Shown: positions 1 to 8,621, counted from the stretch's first letter. The stretch: DNA of 64,000 nt from Firmicutes bacterium HGW-Firmicutes-9 (GCA_002841395.1 PGZM01000001.1:486089-550088), one strand, 5' to 3'. The notes: a model not told the origin generated them from the letters alone. Program-made: numbers and translations.

Positions 1-1263
1 CTTCGCGGTATCAAGAGTTTCTTCACCAAGAATATGGCGCTGAAAGTCATCGCGTTTGTGTTTGCGATGCTCCTTTGGGGCTATGTGCTCACAGACCAGA
101 AGCCGTTGCGCGAGAAGGACGTTCCGAACGTTGCGACGAGTTTTGACGGCGAAGCGGAGCTGATTGCGCAAGGGTATTGCATCCGCGGCGACCGCAGCGA
201 GATTCTGCAGGATGTCACAGTCAAGGTGCGCACGCAGATCACAAACTATGCATATGTAACCCCAAGCACGATTATCGCGTCCATCAGTCTTCGAAACATC
301 AGCGATGCGCGCGAGTATGATCTGCCGATTCAGGCAACGGTTACTTCCTCGCTCGGTGTGGTGCAGTCGATCACACCGGCAACGGTCAAGGTGGAGATCG
401 ATCAATTGGTCACAAAGACCATTCCGATCTCAACGACGTTTACCGGAGAGCTGCCAGAGGGATACTGGGCGGATATGGACGCATTGTCCACGACATCGCG
501 CCTCGATATCACAGGCGCCAAGACCGATATTTCGACGATTACACACGGCGAATGCGTCGTAAACCTCAGTCAAAAAACTGGTACGATCTACAGCACGTTT
601 GACGTTACGCTCTATGACAAAAACAACAACGTGGTCTCGACGGATATCGTGATAGGGACGCTGCCGACCTCAACGATTCGATTGCCGATCTATCCGATCA
701 AGAGCGTTCCAATCGATGTTGAGAACTCGCTTGTGGGCTCGGATAACTTGGCGGCGAATCATGAGATCATCAAGTCGGTCGCAACACCTGCGACGGTGCG
801 GCTTGTTGGAGATCAGGCAACGTTGGATAAGATCGATATGATCGAGCTGGAGCCGATCGACATCAACGGACTCGATGTGACCATGACCGTCAGCGGAACA
901 TTGATCGTTCCCGAGGGCGTGCGCCTGCTGGACAGCGCGACGGTCGCAATCCTGCTTGAGGTGCGCGAGATGGTCATTTCGCAGACGTTTGAGCAGCTGG
1001 AGATTCAGGTACACGGACTAGAGCGAAACGGGAAAGTTTCTCTGAGCATTCCTGCGGCGGATTTGACCGTGGAAGGCAGATACAGCCTTGTGAGCATCCT
1101 CTCACGCAGCGATGTGCAACTGTTTGTAGACGTCACCGGCCTTACGCCGGGCGTTTACAAGCTGCCGATTTCCGTACTGGTACGGGACGAGAAAGCGACC
1201 ATCGAGCTGACGACGACGCTCTCTGTTGCAGAGGTGACGGTGACCATCGATCAGTCGAAGTAA
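1..1263 (+). CDS. cdaR: CdaR / YbbR-domain protein, 5' end outside the window
   Basis: The reading frame is open from base 1. The first in-frame ATG (34) falls just before a hydrophobic helix (KVIAFVFAMLLWGYVL), and basic residues encoded before it look like a normal membrane-anchor N-terminus, so the true start is probably upstream of the window. The rest is several beta-rich YbbR-type repeats of about 80-90 residues, predicted to lie outside the membrane. YbbR/CdaR proteins bind and modulate the membrane diadenylate cyclase CdaA, which makes c-di-AMP. cdaA is therefore expected immediately upstream, but it cannot be seen. A weak hairpin follows the stop codon. Family assignment is confident; the regulatory role is inferred from the family. 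Confidence 0.85.
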   Translation, partial: LRGIKSFFTKNMALKVIAFVFAMLLWGYVLTDQKPLREKDVPNVATSFDGEAELIAQGYCIRGDRSEILQDVTVKVRTQITNYAYVTPSTIIASISLRNISDAREYDLPIQATVTSSLGVVQSITPATVKVEIDQLVTKTIPISTTFTGELPEGYWADMDALSTTSRLDITGAKTDISTITHGECVVNLSQKTGTIYSTFDVTLYDKNNNVVSTDIVIGTLPTSTIRLPIYPIKSVPIDVENSLVGSDNLAANHEIIKSVATPATVRLVGDQATLDKIDMIELEPIDINGLDVTMTVSGTLIVPEGVRLLDSATVAILLEVREMVISQTFEQLEIQVHGLERNGKVSLSIPAADLTVEGRYSLVSILSRSDVQLFVDVTGLTPGVYKLPISVLVRDEKATIELTTTLSVAEVTVTIDQSK

Positions 1264-1282
1264 CGAGATTTTCGAAGGATAG

Positions 1283-1304
1283 CGGCGGGGCATCTGCTCC
1301 GCCG
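1283..1304 (+). terminator. weak terminator hairpin after cdaR
   Basis: A 9-bp stem (CGGCGGGGC / GCTCCGCCG with one G-T pair) and a four-base loop are followed by TTCTTCTT. The U tract is imperfect, so partial read-through into the next gene is likely. Confidence 0.45.
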
Positions 1305-1356
1305 TTCTTCTTGAACAGGACACGAATATAACGAGACATCGACACGGGAGAACAGC

Positions 1357-2973
1357 ATGAAACTGCGGATCACCAACATCAAACAACCGATTTCGGAAGG
1401 CGACGAGCTGCTTTCTTCCCGTATCGCAAACCTGCTGGGGCTTGAGAAACAGCAGCTCACAAGTGTGCGCATCACGCGTAGAGCGCTTGACGCGCGCAAA
1501 AAGCAGGATGTGCATTTCCTGCTTTCCGTGGTTGCGGAGGTGGAGGAAGCGAGCGCAAAGCGACTGCTTGCGCGCGCAAATCCGCATGTAGAAGCTTATG
1601 AAGAGCGGCAGGAGCTGCCCTTGCAGATGGGCGCAGAATCGCTGCGCGGGCGCGTGATTGTCGCGGGTCTTGGCCCCGCTGGACTGTTTGCCGCCTACCA
1701 ACTCGCTAAGCACGGTTATCAGCCGCTCGTGCTGGAGCGCGGGGACGCGGTCGAGCAGCGAGCTGAACGTGTAGAGCGATACTGGGCGACAGGCGAGCTG
1801 GATGAAGAGAGCAACGTGATGTTCGGTGAAGGCGGCGCGGGCACGTTTTCTGACGGAAAACTTACCTCGCGCAGCAAAGATGCGCGCGGGGAGCTCGTGC
1901 TGCGCACGCTGATCCGCTTCGGTGCGCCGGAGGAGATCGGTTATGCGGCAAAACCGCATATCGGCACGGATCGCTTGCGTGGCGTGGTGTCCTCAATGCG
2001 AAAAGAGATCGAGCGCATGGGCGGCGAGGTTCGCTTTCGTGCCACACTGGCTGGCGTAGAACAGAAGGATGGCGGCGTGACGCACGCGCTGATCAAAACG
2101 ACTCACGAAGTTGAGCGCGTCGAATGCGCAGCCCTTCTCGTCGCGATCGGGCAGGGTGCGCGGGACACGTATCAGATGCTGTTTGACGCGGGCGTTGCGA
2201 TGGCGCCGAAACCCTTTGCCGTCGGCGTACGTGTCGAGCATCCGCAGGATATGATCAATCGCGCGCAACTGGGCGAGCTTGCGGGGCATCCGCGACTTGG
2301 TGCGGCGGAGTATCGCCTCACGGCGCAGCATGGCGAACGCGGAGTGTATACCTTCTGCATGTGCCCCGGCGGCAGTGTGATCGCCAGCGCATCAGCAAAA
2401 GACGAGATTGTGGTCAACGGCATGAGCGATTTTGCGCGGGATGCGAAGAACGCAAATGCCGCAGTCGTGGTGCAGGTTTATCCTTCTGACTTTGCGGATC
2501 ATCCGCTGGGCGGCATGCAGTTTCAGAAAAAGATGGAGCAGGACGCATTCCGCGCAGGTGGCGGAGACGGCGTCGCACCGGCGACAACGCTCGGCGCATT
2601 CCTGCGTAAAGAACAACCGCGCGGGTTCGGCGGGGTCACGCCTTCCTATCGACCGGGCGTCGTCTCCTGTGACCTCTGGCGCGTTTTACCGCCGTTTGTG
2701 GCCGCTGGTGTTGCGGAGGGAATGAAAGCCTTTGGCAGGCAGCTGCGGGGCTTTGATCGCGATGACGCGGTGCTCACAGGCGTGGAGACGCGCACGAGCG
2801 CACCGCTGCGCATGCTGCGCGGCGAGAACATGGAGAGCGTCTCATGTGCGGGACTGTATCCGGTCGGCGAAGGAGCGGGGTATGCCGGGGGGATTGTCTC
2901 CGCGGCTATTGACGGCTTGAAAGCAGCCGAAACCGTGATTGCACGATATACTCCGATAAATAATATGGTTTAA
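1357..2973 (+). CDS. FAD/NAD(P)-dependent oxidoreductase (COG2509-like)
   Basis: The 538-residue protein has an N-terminal region of about 90 residues followed by a dinucleotide-binding motif, GLGPAGLFAAYQL, at about residues 104-116, then a long flavoprotein body with the FGEGGAGTFSDGKL segment typical of this family. The C-terminus has a second FAD-contact region (GLYPVGEGAGYAGGIVSAA). These Firmicute proteins are annotated as FAD-dependent dehydrogenases; the substrate is unknown. The start is supported by GGGAG seven bases upstream of ATG. The gene ends at a bidirectional hairpin shared with the convergent permease gene. The flavoenzyme call is firm, the reaction is not. Confidence 0.85.
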   Translation: MKLRITNIKQPISEGDELLSSRIANLLGLEKQQLTSVRITRRALDARKKQDVHFLLSVVAEVEEASAKRLLARANPHVEAYEERQELPLQMGAESLRGRVIVAGLGPAGLFAAYQLAKHGYQPLVLERGDAVEQRAERVERYWATGELDEESNVMFGEGGAGTFSDGKLTSRSKDARGELVLRTLIRFGAPEEIGYAAKPHIGTDRLRGVVSSMRKEIERMGGEVRFRATLAGVEQKDGGVTHALIKTTHEVERVECAALLVAIGQGARDTYQMLFDAGVAMAPKPFAVGVRVEHPQDMINRAQLGELAGHPRLGAAEYRLTAQHGERGVYTFCMCPGGSVIASASAKDEIVVNGMSDFARDAKNANAAVVVQVYPSDFADHPLGGMQFQKKMEQDAFRAGGGDGVAPATTLGAFLRKEQPRGFGGVTPSYRPGVVSCDLWRVLPPFVAAGVAEGMKAFGRQLRGFDRDDAVLTGVETRTSAPLRMLRGENMESVSCAGLYPVGEGAGYAGGIVSAAIDGLKAAETVIARYTPINNMV

Positions 2974-2976
2974 AGC

Positions 2977-3008
2977 AAAAGACCGTCGATTGACATCGGC
3001 GGTCTTTT
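2977..3008. terminator. bidirectional terminator
   Basis: Arms AAAAGACCG and CGGTCTTTT, extended by CGAT/ATCG across one wobble pair, flank a TGAC loop. A and T runs on the two sides let it serve both converging genes. Confidence 0.85.
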
Positions 3009-3020
3009 TGATTCGAAAGA

Positions 3021-4223
3021 CTATTTTGCGGTTTTCTTCTTGCGCGGTTTTTCTATTGACGCTTTATCCGGAGAAGTTTCTTTAGGTGTATCTTCCGCAA
3101 CTGCTACCTCGGCGTCTGTCGAAGTTTCCGGTTCCGGCGAATCATCCGCCATCTTGTAGAGGTGAATCGCACCTTCTTTGTTGAGCGCGTGCAAGAGCGC
3201 AATGGTGATCGGCAAACCGAGCAGACCGATGCCGCCGAAGAGGTAGGTGCCTAGCACCATCGCAAGCAGCGTGACGATTGGATGCAGACCGACGCGGTCG
3301 CCAACGATCTTTGGCTCTATGATCTGGCGCACGATGATGACCACGACATAGAGAACCGCGAGCCCGATACCGACGGGAATATTGCCAGACATGAATGTGT
3401 AGATTGTCCAGGGCAATAGAATCAACCCGCTACCGACGACGGGCAGGATATCGAAGACGGCAATTGCAACAGCGATGCCAGCCGCATTTTTCAGTCCGAT
3501 GATCGAAAGCCCGATGAAAATCTCTGCAAACGTGATCGTGAGAATCATCGCATACGAGCGCAAGTAGCTCCAGAGCGTGCGCCCAAGCTGTACGCGCGCA
3601 TTGCGCAGAAGCGTGCACCACCGCTCGGAGAGCTGACGCATCACAAACGCCTGAATCCTCGGGAAATCAACGGTCAGGAAAATCGTCGAAATCACCATGA
3701 TCAGAATGTTGAGCAGAAAATGCGGTGCCTTTAGCGTAGAACTCGTGACCCAGGTTACCACCTGCTTGGAGATATTGACAATCGCGTCTCCGAGCGACTT
3801 GGTGACGTTTGCGGCGACGACGTTATAGGCAGCGGCCGCGTCCGGATTTAACTCCGCAGCGAAATTCTGCAAATTTGAAAACGCGCTGCTCATCCAGGGG
3901 ACGATGGTGTTTGTATACAGCCCCGGAAGCGTAAGAAAAAACGACTTTGCCGCGGAGAAAAGCTGCACACCAATGATGATCAGCAGAAACCCGACAAGCG
4001 CATAGAAAAGAACCACCAACGCTACGCTCGTTAAGCCGCGCGGAATCTTCAACTTGCTGTGAAAGAACGCAACGGCAGGCTTGAGCAAGAGACTGACCAA
4101 GAACGCGATAAGAAACGGCATCAGCACACCCAGCGCATAGCGCGCGAGCAAAATGACGATACCGAGAATGATTGCAAAATATAACGAGTTGATGATAAAT
4201 TGTCTGCGTTTTTCCAGTTTCAT
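3021..4223 (-). CDS. AI-2E family / YtvI-like membrane permease
   Basis: The 400-residue protein has about seven or eight hydrophobic segments: a paired helix near residues 12-48, one near 66-90, and a cluster between about 160 and 345. The central region is long and soluble. The C-terminus is a charged tail rich in Glu, Thr and Lys (about residues 350-400). Topology and sequence match the AI-2E/PerM family (PF01594), whose Clostridia and Bacillus members include the sporulation protein YtvI. Transported substrates are generally unproven. The start has GAGGT just upstream. The acidic/basic tail is not typical of the family core. The promoter overlaps that of the divergent sulfoxide reductase gene. 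Confidence 0.8.
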   Translation of the reverse strand: MKLEKRRQFIINSLYFAIILGIVILLARYALGVLMPFLIAFLVSLLLKPAVAFFHSKLKIPRGLTSVALVVLFYALVGFLLIIIGVQLFSAAKSFFLTLPGLYTNTIVPWMSSAFSNLQNFAAELNPDAAAAYNVVAANVTKSLGDAIVNISKQVVTWVTSSTLKAPHFLLNILIMVISTIFLTVDFPRIQAFVMRQLSERWCTLLRNARVQLGRTLWSYLRSYAMILTITFAEIFIGLSIIGLKNAAGIAVAIAVFDILPVVGSGLILLPWTIYTFMSGNIPVGIGLAVLYVVVIIVRQIIEPKIVGDRVGLHPIVTLLAMVLGTYLFGGIGLLGLPITIALLHALNKEGAIHLYKMADDSPEPETSTDAEVAVAEDTPKETSPDKASIEKPRKKKTAK

Positions 4224-4246
4224 AGATGACCTCGCTTCCGAATCCT

Positions 4247-4275
4247 ACTCTATCATGTGGCTGAAAACTTGTAAA
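4247..4275 (-). promoter_or_regulatory. promoter of the YtvI-like gene
   Basis: Reading the minus strand, TTTACA (4270-4275), a 17-bp spacer and TAGAGT (4247-4252). Its -35 box overlaps the -35 box of the plus-strand promoter beside it. Confidence 0.55.
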
Positions 4276-4297
4276 GATGAGCCGTTTCGATTATAAT
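4269..4297 (+). promoter_or_regulatory. promoter of the fRMsr-mntP unit
   Basis: TTGTAA (4269-4274), a 17-bp spacer and a consensus TATAAT (4292-4297), placed 41 bp ahead of the TTG start at 4338. Confidence 0.6.
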
Positions 4298-4337
4298 ATT
4301 GCGATATGGCAAAAGAGTGAATCGGAGGTGAAAAGCG

Positions 4338-4799
4338 TTGCAGACGGAAGAAATTTCATCCGTGGAACAACTGGAACACCTGCTAGATGAAGCCGACGGA
4401 CGCATGACGACGTTAGCCAATGCCAGCGCGTTTTTAAACGAACTTCTATGCGACATCAACTGGGTCGGGTTCTATCTTTTGGAGCAGGGCGAACTTCGCC
4501 TTGGTCCGTTTCAAGGGAAGGTTGCTTGCACGCGTATCGCCGTCGGAAACGGCGTCTGCGGCACGGCAATCAAGCAGAATCAAACACAGCTTGTCGAGGA
4601 CGTGCATGCGTTTCCCGGCCATATTGCCTGCGACAGCGCAAGCAACAGCGAGCTCGTAGTCGTTCTCAGAGACGACAACGGCGAACCCATCGGCGTGCTG
4701 GACATCGACAGTCCGCTCGTCGGTCGCTTTACCGAAGAAGATGCGCGGCAAATGGAACAGGCGGCTGCAATTATTTCCCGAAAAATCCGTCACGCTTGA
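4338..4799 (+). CDS. msrC: free methionine-(R)-sulfoxide reductase (GAF domain)
   Basis: The 153-residue protein is a single GAF domain. Its three cysteines sit where the fRMsr family has its catalytic and resolving residues: VACTRIA, NGVCGTA and HIACDSAS. Short length and the SNSELVVVL segment also match. The enzyme reduces free L-methionine-(R)-sulfoxide with thioredoxin, repairing oxidised methionine in the cytoplasm. No nearby ATG fits, and a TTG start has GGAGGTG seven bases upstream. mntP starts 22 bp downstream, so the two probably form an oxidative-stress and manganese unit. The symbol follows E. coli usage. Confidence 0.9.
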   Translation: MQTEEISSVEQLEHLLDEADGRMTTLANASAFLNELLCDINWVGFYLLEQGELRLGPFQGKVACTRIAVGNGVCGTAIKQNQTQLVEDVHAFPGHIACDSASNSELVVVLRDDNGEPIGVLDIDSPLVGRFTEEDARQMEQAAAIISRKIRHA

Positions 4800-4821
4800 C
4801 GAGGTAAGATAAGGATACCGG

Positions 4822-5394
4822 ATGACATTTATTGAATTATTTCTGACGGCGGTTGCGCTGTCGATGGACGCGTTTGCCGTCTCTACCTGTAAGGGACTGA
4901 ATCTGCGCGCGATGAACTGGAAGCGCGCAACTGTGATTGGCCTCTTTTTCGGCGGTTTTCAGGCGCTGATGCCCCTGATCGGCTGGCTGCTTGGCAAACA
5001 GTTTGAGCACCTGATCACCAGCGTGGATCACTGGATTGTGTTCGCGCTGCTCTCGATCATCGGCGGCAAGATGATCTACGACGCGCTCAAGCCGGGCGAA
5101 GACTGCGACTGCCCAGTGGAGGACATGCTAGACATCAAGGAGCTCATCGGACTTTCGTTTGCAACCAGCATCGATGCGCTGGCGGTTGGTATCTCATTTG
5201 CGTTTTTGAACGTGAAGATACTTCCGTCCATCGCAGTGATCGGCGTGACCACGTGCGTGCTGTCGATGGTCGGCGTTGCGATCGGGCAAAAGTTTGGCTC
5301 CAAATATCAGGATCGCGCGACGCTTGTCGGCGGAGTGGTGCTGGTGCTGATCGGACTGCGAATTCTTCTGGAACATCTCGGCGTATTCGCATAA
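4822..5394 (+). CDS. mntP: putative manganese efflux pump MntP
   Basis: The 190-residue protein has six hydrophobic helices and the paired family motifs ALSMDAFAVS (about residue 12) and TSIDALAVG (about residue 115). Each carries an Asp needed for Mn(II) export in studied MntP proteins. It exports excess manganese across the cytoplasmic membrane. I saw no yybP-ykoY-type riboswitch in the 22 bp before it, so control would have to come from the upstream promoter. A strong bidirectional terminator follows. Confidence 0.93.
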   Translation: MTFIELFLTAVALSMDAFAVSTCKGLNLRAMNWKRATVIGLFFGGFQALMPLIGWLLGKQFEHLITSVDHWIVFALLSIIGGKMIYDALKPGEDCDCPVEDMLDIKELIGLSFATSIDALAVGISFAFLNVKILPSIAVIGVTTCVLSMVGVAIGQKFGSKYQDRATLVGGVVLVLIGLRILLEHLGVFA

Positions 5395-5439
5395 TACAAC
5401 ATGTATGATTAACGCTCTGGCAGCAGGGTGGAAGTGTAA

Positions 5440-5480
5440 GCATAAAAACGGCACGGGTTGACCCCGTGCCGTTTTTATGC
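5440..5480. terminator. strong bidirectional terminator
   Basis: An 18-bp perfect stem (GCATAAAAACGGCACGGG and its complement) with a five-base loop. It has A and T runs for both directions and separates mntP from the convergent MerR gene. Confidence 0.92.
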
Positions 5481-5486
5481 GTTGTG

Positions 5487-6224
5487 TTAGTTCCTGCAGT
5501 AGATTGCGATGGCATCGCTCATGAGCTTGGCCGTGCCTGTGCCGAACTTGTCGATGTTCTTCATGAAGCGTTCGTCCGCAATGTACATCTGCCCGAGTCC
5601 TGCGAGAATCTCGTTGGTGCAGTTGTAGTAGCTCTGGCTGATGAACGCTTTCCAGCGTGCCACAAGCTCCTGCACGCATGCGTCCGCGGGATCGGTGCCG
5701 ACGAGCGCTGCAAAGCCGGAGAAGATTTCGCCCGACTCTGCCTCCATACGCTGTTTGTCAGCTTCCGTCCACTGCGCGGCGCGCTTCGTGCTTTCACGAT
5801 ACGCGTCGGTATTCCCCCAGCGGGCTTTCGCTTCCTCGGCGTACTGCTCGCGCAGCGCGTCGATTTCGCTGGTATCAAACGGTTTAAATTCCATGTTTTG
5901 CTCTCCTTTCATGGCGTTGGAGACGAGTTCGATCAGTCGATCCAGCCGTTCTCGCTTCTGCGTCAGCAAATTCCGGTGCTCCGTCAACGCGCGGTTACGG
6001 TCAAACGACGGCGAATCGAGTATCTCACCGATCTCGGCGAGCGGAAAATCCAGCTCCCGATAAAACAGGATCTGCCAGAGCCGCTCGATTGCCGCATCGT
6101 CATAATACCGGTAGCCGCTCTCTGCGACCTCGCTCGGCTGCAGAAGGCCGATCTGGTCGTAGTGATGCAGCGCGCGGATGGAAACACCCGAAAATTTGCT
6201 GAGCGATCCGATGGAAAGACGCAT
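5487..6224 (-). CDS. MerR-family regulator with TipAS drug-binding domain
   Basis: Residues 1-70 form a MerR winged-helix domain (IGSLSKFSGVSIRALHHYDQ, GYRYYDD). A coiled coil near residues 75-105 dimerises. A helical TipAS-type ligand domain (about 115-245) carries the ARWGNTDAYRES and EIFSGFAAL segments. TipAL and Mta bind diverse hydrophobic drugs and activate transcription from promoters with long spacers. The gene's own promoter has a 19-bp spacer holding a palindrome, so autoactivation is likely. No exporter is adjacent, so the regulator may control only itself or distant genes. Length 245 is normal for the family. Confidence 0.9.
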   Translation of the reverse strand: MRLSIGSLSKFSGVSIRALHHYDQIGLLQPSEVAESGYRYYDDAAIERLWQILFYRELDFPLAEIGEILDSPSFDRNRALTEHRNLLTQKRERLDRLIELVSNAMKGEQNMEFKPFDTSEIDALREQYAEEAKARWGNTDAYRESTKRAAQWTEADKQRMEAESGEIFSGFAALVGTDPADACVQELVARWKAFISQSYYNCTNEILAGLGQMYIADERFMKNIDKFGTGTAKLMSDAIAIYCRN

Positions 6225-6245
6225 TGTGTCTCACCTCCTGCGGCT

Positions 6246-6276
6246 ATCATAAACCATGACGTAACGTCAGAGTCAA
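6246..6276 (-). promoter_or_regulatory. MerR-type promoter and operator
   Basis: On the minus strand TTGACT (6271-6276) and TATGAT (6246-6251) are 19 bp apart. The spacer contains a perfect palindrome, TGACGTTACGTCA on that strand (6257-6269). A 19-bp spacer with dyad symmetry is the hallmark of MerR-activated promoters. Confidence 0.85.
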
Positions 6277-6315
6277 GCATTTCTCAAAAATACTTCTACA
6301 ATATTAGCATGTGCA

Positions 6316-6344
6316 TGGTCATTTAAAAACCAATGTGATATGAT
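6316..6344 (+). promoter_or_regulatory. promoter of the HD hydrolase-nitroreductase pair
   Basis: TGGTCA (6316-6321), a 17-bp spacer and TATGAT (6339-6344). The -10 box overlaps an ATG at 6340, which argues against that ATG as the translation start. Confidence 0.5.
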
Positions 6345-6399
6345 CGTTGAAACAGGCTTGCTGCACGCAGAACACGCAGCCGCCGGAGGAGTAGCACAC

Positions 6400-6975
6400 T
6401 TGAATCAACGCGAATTACTGGACTTCCTGCACAAGCTGGAGTGCCTCAAAACCAACGGACGCCATAGCACAACGGTTGGCGGCATCACGGAAACCGTTGC
6501 GGCGCATTCCTGGCGGCTGGCAGTACTCGCTCTCATGATCGCGCCGGAGGTTCCCGGAATCGATGGCAACAAGCTAGTCCGCATGTGCCTTGTTCATGAT
6601 TTTGGCGAGGCGATCACGGGCGATATCCCGTCGTTTCTCAAAACGCAGGCGCACGAAGCGACAGAAGTGAGCGCGGTGCAGATGCTTCTTTCCACACTGC
6701 CGGGCACACAACGAGATGACCTGACCGCGCTGTTTGCCGAGATGGACGCGCTGAAGACCACCGAGGCGCGGCTGTATAAGGCGCTGGATAAGCTGGAAGC
6801 GGTGATTCAACACAACGAAAGTGACATCAGCACATGGCTCCCGCTGGAATACGAACTACAGCAGACCTATGCGGTCGAAAACGCGAACGAATTTCCTTAT
6901 TTAAGGGAACTGCGTGCTCTGATGCTGGAAGATACGCTGAAGAAAATTGAAAATGCCAAGGAGAATCAGTCATGA
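6400..6975 (+). CDS. HD-domain hydrolase (YfbR/HDDC2-like)
   Basis: The protein has 191 residues from TTG 6400, which is preceded by GGAGGA nine bases away. An alternative ATG at 6340 lies inside the predicted -10 box and lacks a ribosome site. Metal-binding residues of the HD fold are visible: TVAAHSWRLA, then CLVHDFGEAITGDIP, and a late Asp in ALDKLEAVIQ. Related proteins are 5'-deoxynucleotidases of nucleotide salvage. Substrate is not predictable from sequence. The stop overlaps the next gene by four bases (ATGA), so the two are translationally coupled. Confidence 0.83.
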   Translation: MNQRELLDFLHKLECLKTNGRHSTTVGGITETVAAHSWRLAVLALMIAPEVPGIDGNKLVRMCLVHDFGEAITGDIPSFLKTQAHEATEVSAVQMLLSTLPGTQRDDLTALFAEMDALKTTEARLYKALDKLEAVIQHNESDISTWLPLEYELQQTYAVENANEFPYLRELRALMLEDTLKKIENAKENQS

Positions 6976-7511
6976 GCGATTATTTTGATCTGATCCGTCG
7001 GCGGGAAAGCTGCCGTAATTTTGATCTCAACCGTCCTGTGGAAAAAGAAAAGCTCCAGCGCTGCGCAGAGGCCGCGTGGCTTGCGCCGTCCGCGTGCAAC
7101 GGTCAGCCATGGAAGTATCTCATCGTCACCAACGCAGAGCTCGTGGAGAAGCTTCGTCCGCTGATGATGGAGCTCAACATGAACAAGTTCGTCAAGAACT
7201 GCCCCGCGTTTGCGGTGGTGCTGGAAGAGAACACAATCCTGAAAGTTTCGCTCTCGCAGAAGTTCAAGGATCAGGATTTCGCGCCGATCGATGTCGCGTT
7301 CTCCGCGTCTCAGTTTTGCTATGCGGCAACCGAACAGGGGCTTTCCACCTGCATCATTGGCTGGCACAACGAGAAGAAGATTCAGGAACTGTTCGGCATT
7401 CCGAAGTCAACGCGCGTGCGCCTGATTCTTGCGGTCGGATATGCGGCGGACGACAAGCTCCGCGAAAAGAGGCGCAAGCCCATTGAGGATGTTATCAAGT
7501 TTTACGAATAA
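6972..7511 (+). CDS. nitroreductase-family FMN oxidoreductase
   Basis: The 179-residue protein begins YFDLIRRRESCRNFDLNRPV, the classic FMN-phosphate-binding start of nitroreductases. It has the WLAPSACNGQPWKYL segment near residue 35 and GLSTCIIGWHNEKKI near residue 120. Such enzymes reduce nitro groups, quinones or flavins with NAD(P)H as FMN-bound dimers. Coupling to an HD hydrolase by overlap suggests shared expression rather than a shared pathway. A hairpin terminator follows 15 bp after the stop. Confidence 0.9.
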   Translation: MSDYFDLIRRRESCRNFDLNRPVEKEKLQRCAEAAWLAPSACNGQPWKYLIVTNAELVEKLRPLMMELNMNKFVKNCPAFAVVLEENTILKVSLSQKFKDQDFAPIDVAFSASQFCYAATEQGLSTCIIGWHNEKKIQELFGIPKSTRVRLILAVGYAADDKLREKRRKPIEDVIKFYE

Positions 7512-7525
7512 AGCTCTTCGTGAAG

Positions 7526-7549
7526 ACAGCGCGCCGCTAGGCGCGCTGT
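7526..7549 (+). terminator. terminator after the nitroreductase gene
   Basis: A 10-bp stem, ACAGCGCGCC / GGCGCGCTGT, loop GCTA, followed by TTGTTTTA. Confidence 0.8.
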
Positions 7550-7554
7550 TTGTT

Positions 7555-8457
7555 TTATGGCGTTGATCGTTCGGGCTTGAGCGTAACGAAGGTCAACTCC
7601 GGCGGGTTACCGAGCCGTGGCAGCCAAAGCGGCTTTTGCGAAAGCCCGCGGCTGATGATCATTGTTTGTTTATCAAAGTCATAGCGACCGCCGCCATACT
7701 TCGGAAACACGCCTTGCCCAGGCGCATAGAGGCCGTTGAGCATCACGGGAATCATGACCTGCCCGCCATGCGTATGCCCGGAGAGCATTAAATCGAACCC
7801 ATAATGCAGATACGACTCCACACCGTTTGGCACATGGATGGCGAGAATCGAGTAGATATCGTCGCTTTTCAGTGCTGCGGCATCGGCGATCTGCTGGAGC
7901 TGCTTTTGTTTGCCTGCCATGCCGTCGTCCACGCCGAAGATTTGCACGCGAGTGTCATTGATTTCGAGTAAAATCGATTCACCAGCGAGATTCGGGATAT
8001 TTACTTCCTCCAAGAGGTCGCGTATTACGCCGAGATCGCCGGATTTATACTCGTGATTGCCGGGGATGAATTGGCAGTTGAACTTGCCGGATAACACGCG
8101 GATGAGTTCGATGGAGTTTTCGCTGATGCCCCGCTGATCGAAGATGTCGCCCAGCAGCAGCACAACATGCGGGTTTTCCGCCTCCAATGCCGCGACTAGG
8201 TCGCTTTGACGTTCTCCATACTGCGCGCCGTGCAGATCGCTGACGATGGCGATGCGGACTTCGTCGTGAATGCGCGCATCGGTCAAATCGTAATAGCGCG
8301 AAACAAACCGCGTCTTGGTGCCCCAATTGAGCAAAACAAGCAAGGCGGTAATTGCGGAGATTACCACGCCGGTACGCAGCAGAAGGGGACGCTTCCTGTG
8401 CGAGTTGTCGATTCTATCAGGTTCTCTTTTGTGAGCGGGGATGCTGTTCATGTCCAT
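7555..8457 (-). CDS. membrane-anchored metallophosphoesterase (YkuE/YaeI-like)
   Basis: The 300-residue protein has a basic N-terminus and one transmembrane helix at about residues 28-45. A calcineurin-like phosphoesterase domain follows. The full metal-ligand series is present: SDLHGAQYGE, GDIFD, GNHE, AIHVPNG and SGHTHGGQ. YkuE-type proteins are extracytoplasmic or membrane-associated phosphoesterases, some acting on lipid-linked substrates. The true substrate here is unknown. The gene stands alone between hairpins. Confidence 0.88.
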   Translation of the reverse strand: MDMNSIPAHKREPDRIDNSHRKRPLLLRTGVVISAITALLVLLNWGTKTRFVSRYYDLTDARIHDEVRIAIVSDLHGAQYGERQSDLVAALEAENPHVVLLLGDIFDQRGISENSIELIRVLSGKFNCQFIPGNHEYKSGDLGVIRDLLEEVNIPNLAGESILLEINDTRVQIFGVDDGMAGKQKQLQQIADAAALKSDDIYSILAIHVPNGVESYLHYGFDLMLSGHTHGGQVMIPVMLNGLYAPGQGVFPKYGGGRYDFDKQTMIISRGLSQKPLWLPRLGNPPELTFVTLKPERSTP

Positions 8458-8573
8458 CAGTATAACAAACGGACTATCCTGCCGCTATAGGTCATTGTTG
8501 TTTTCCACGGAAATGCTACCGTGTGTTCGCAATGCAACCTTAGTCATGATAAAAAATGCTGGGACAAATAAGA

Positions 8574-8597
8574 CGAGCCGCCCGAGAGGGCGGCTCG
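8574..8597 (-). terminator. terminator of the Ig-like/SH3 protein gene
   Basis: A 10-bp perfect stem (CGAGCCGCCC and complement) with loop GAGA. On the minus strand it is followed by TCTTATTTG, a modest U tract. Confidence 0.7.
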
Positions 8598-8621
8598 CCG
8601 TATTGACAGGATGTCGTACCG

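Noticed and set aside
4800..4821. Manganese (yybP-ykoY) riboswitch before mntP
   Set aside because: Only 22 bp separate mntP from the previous gene, too short for the aptamer.
5466..6326. Plus-strand ORF opposite the MerR gene
   Set aside because: The MerR/TipAS frame is complete with its own promoter; the antisense frame starts inside a terminator.
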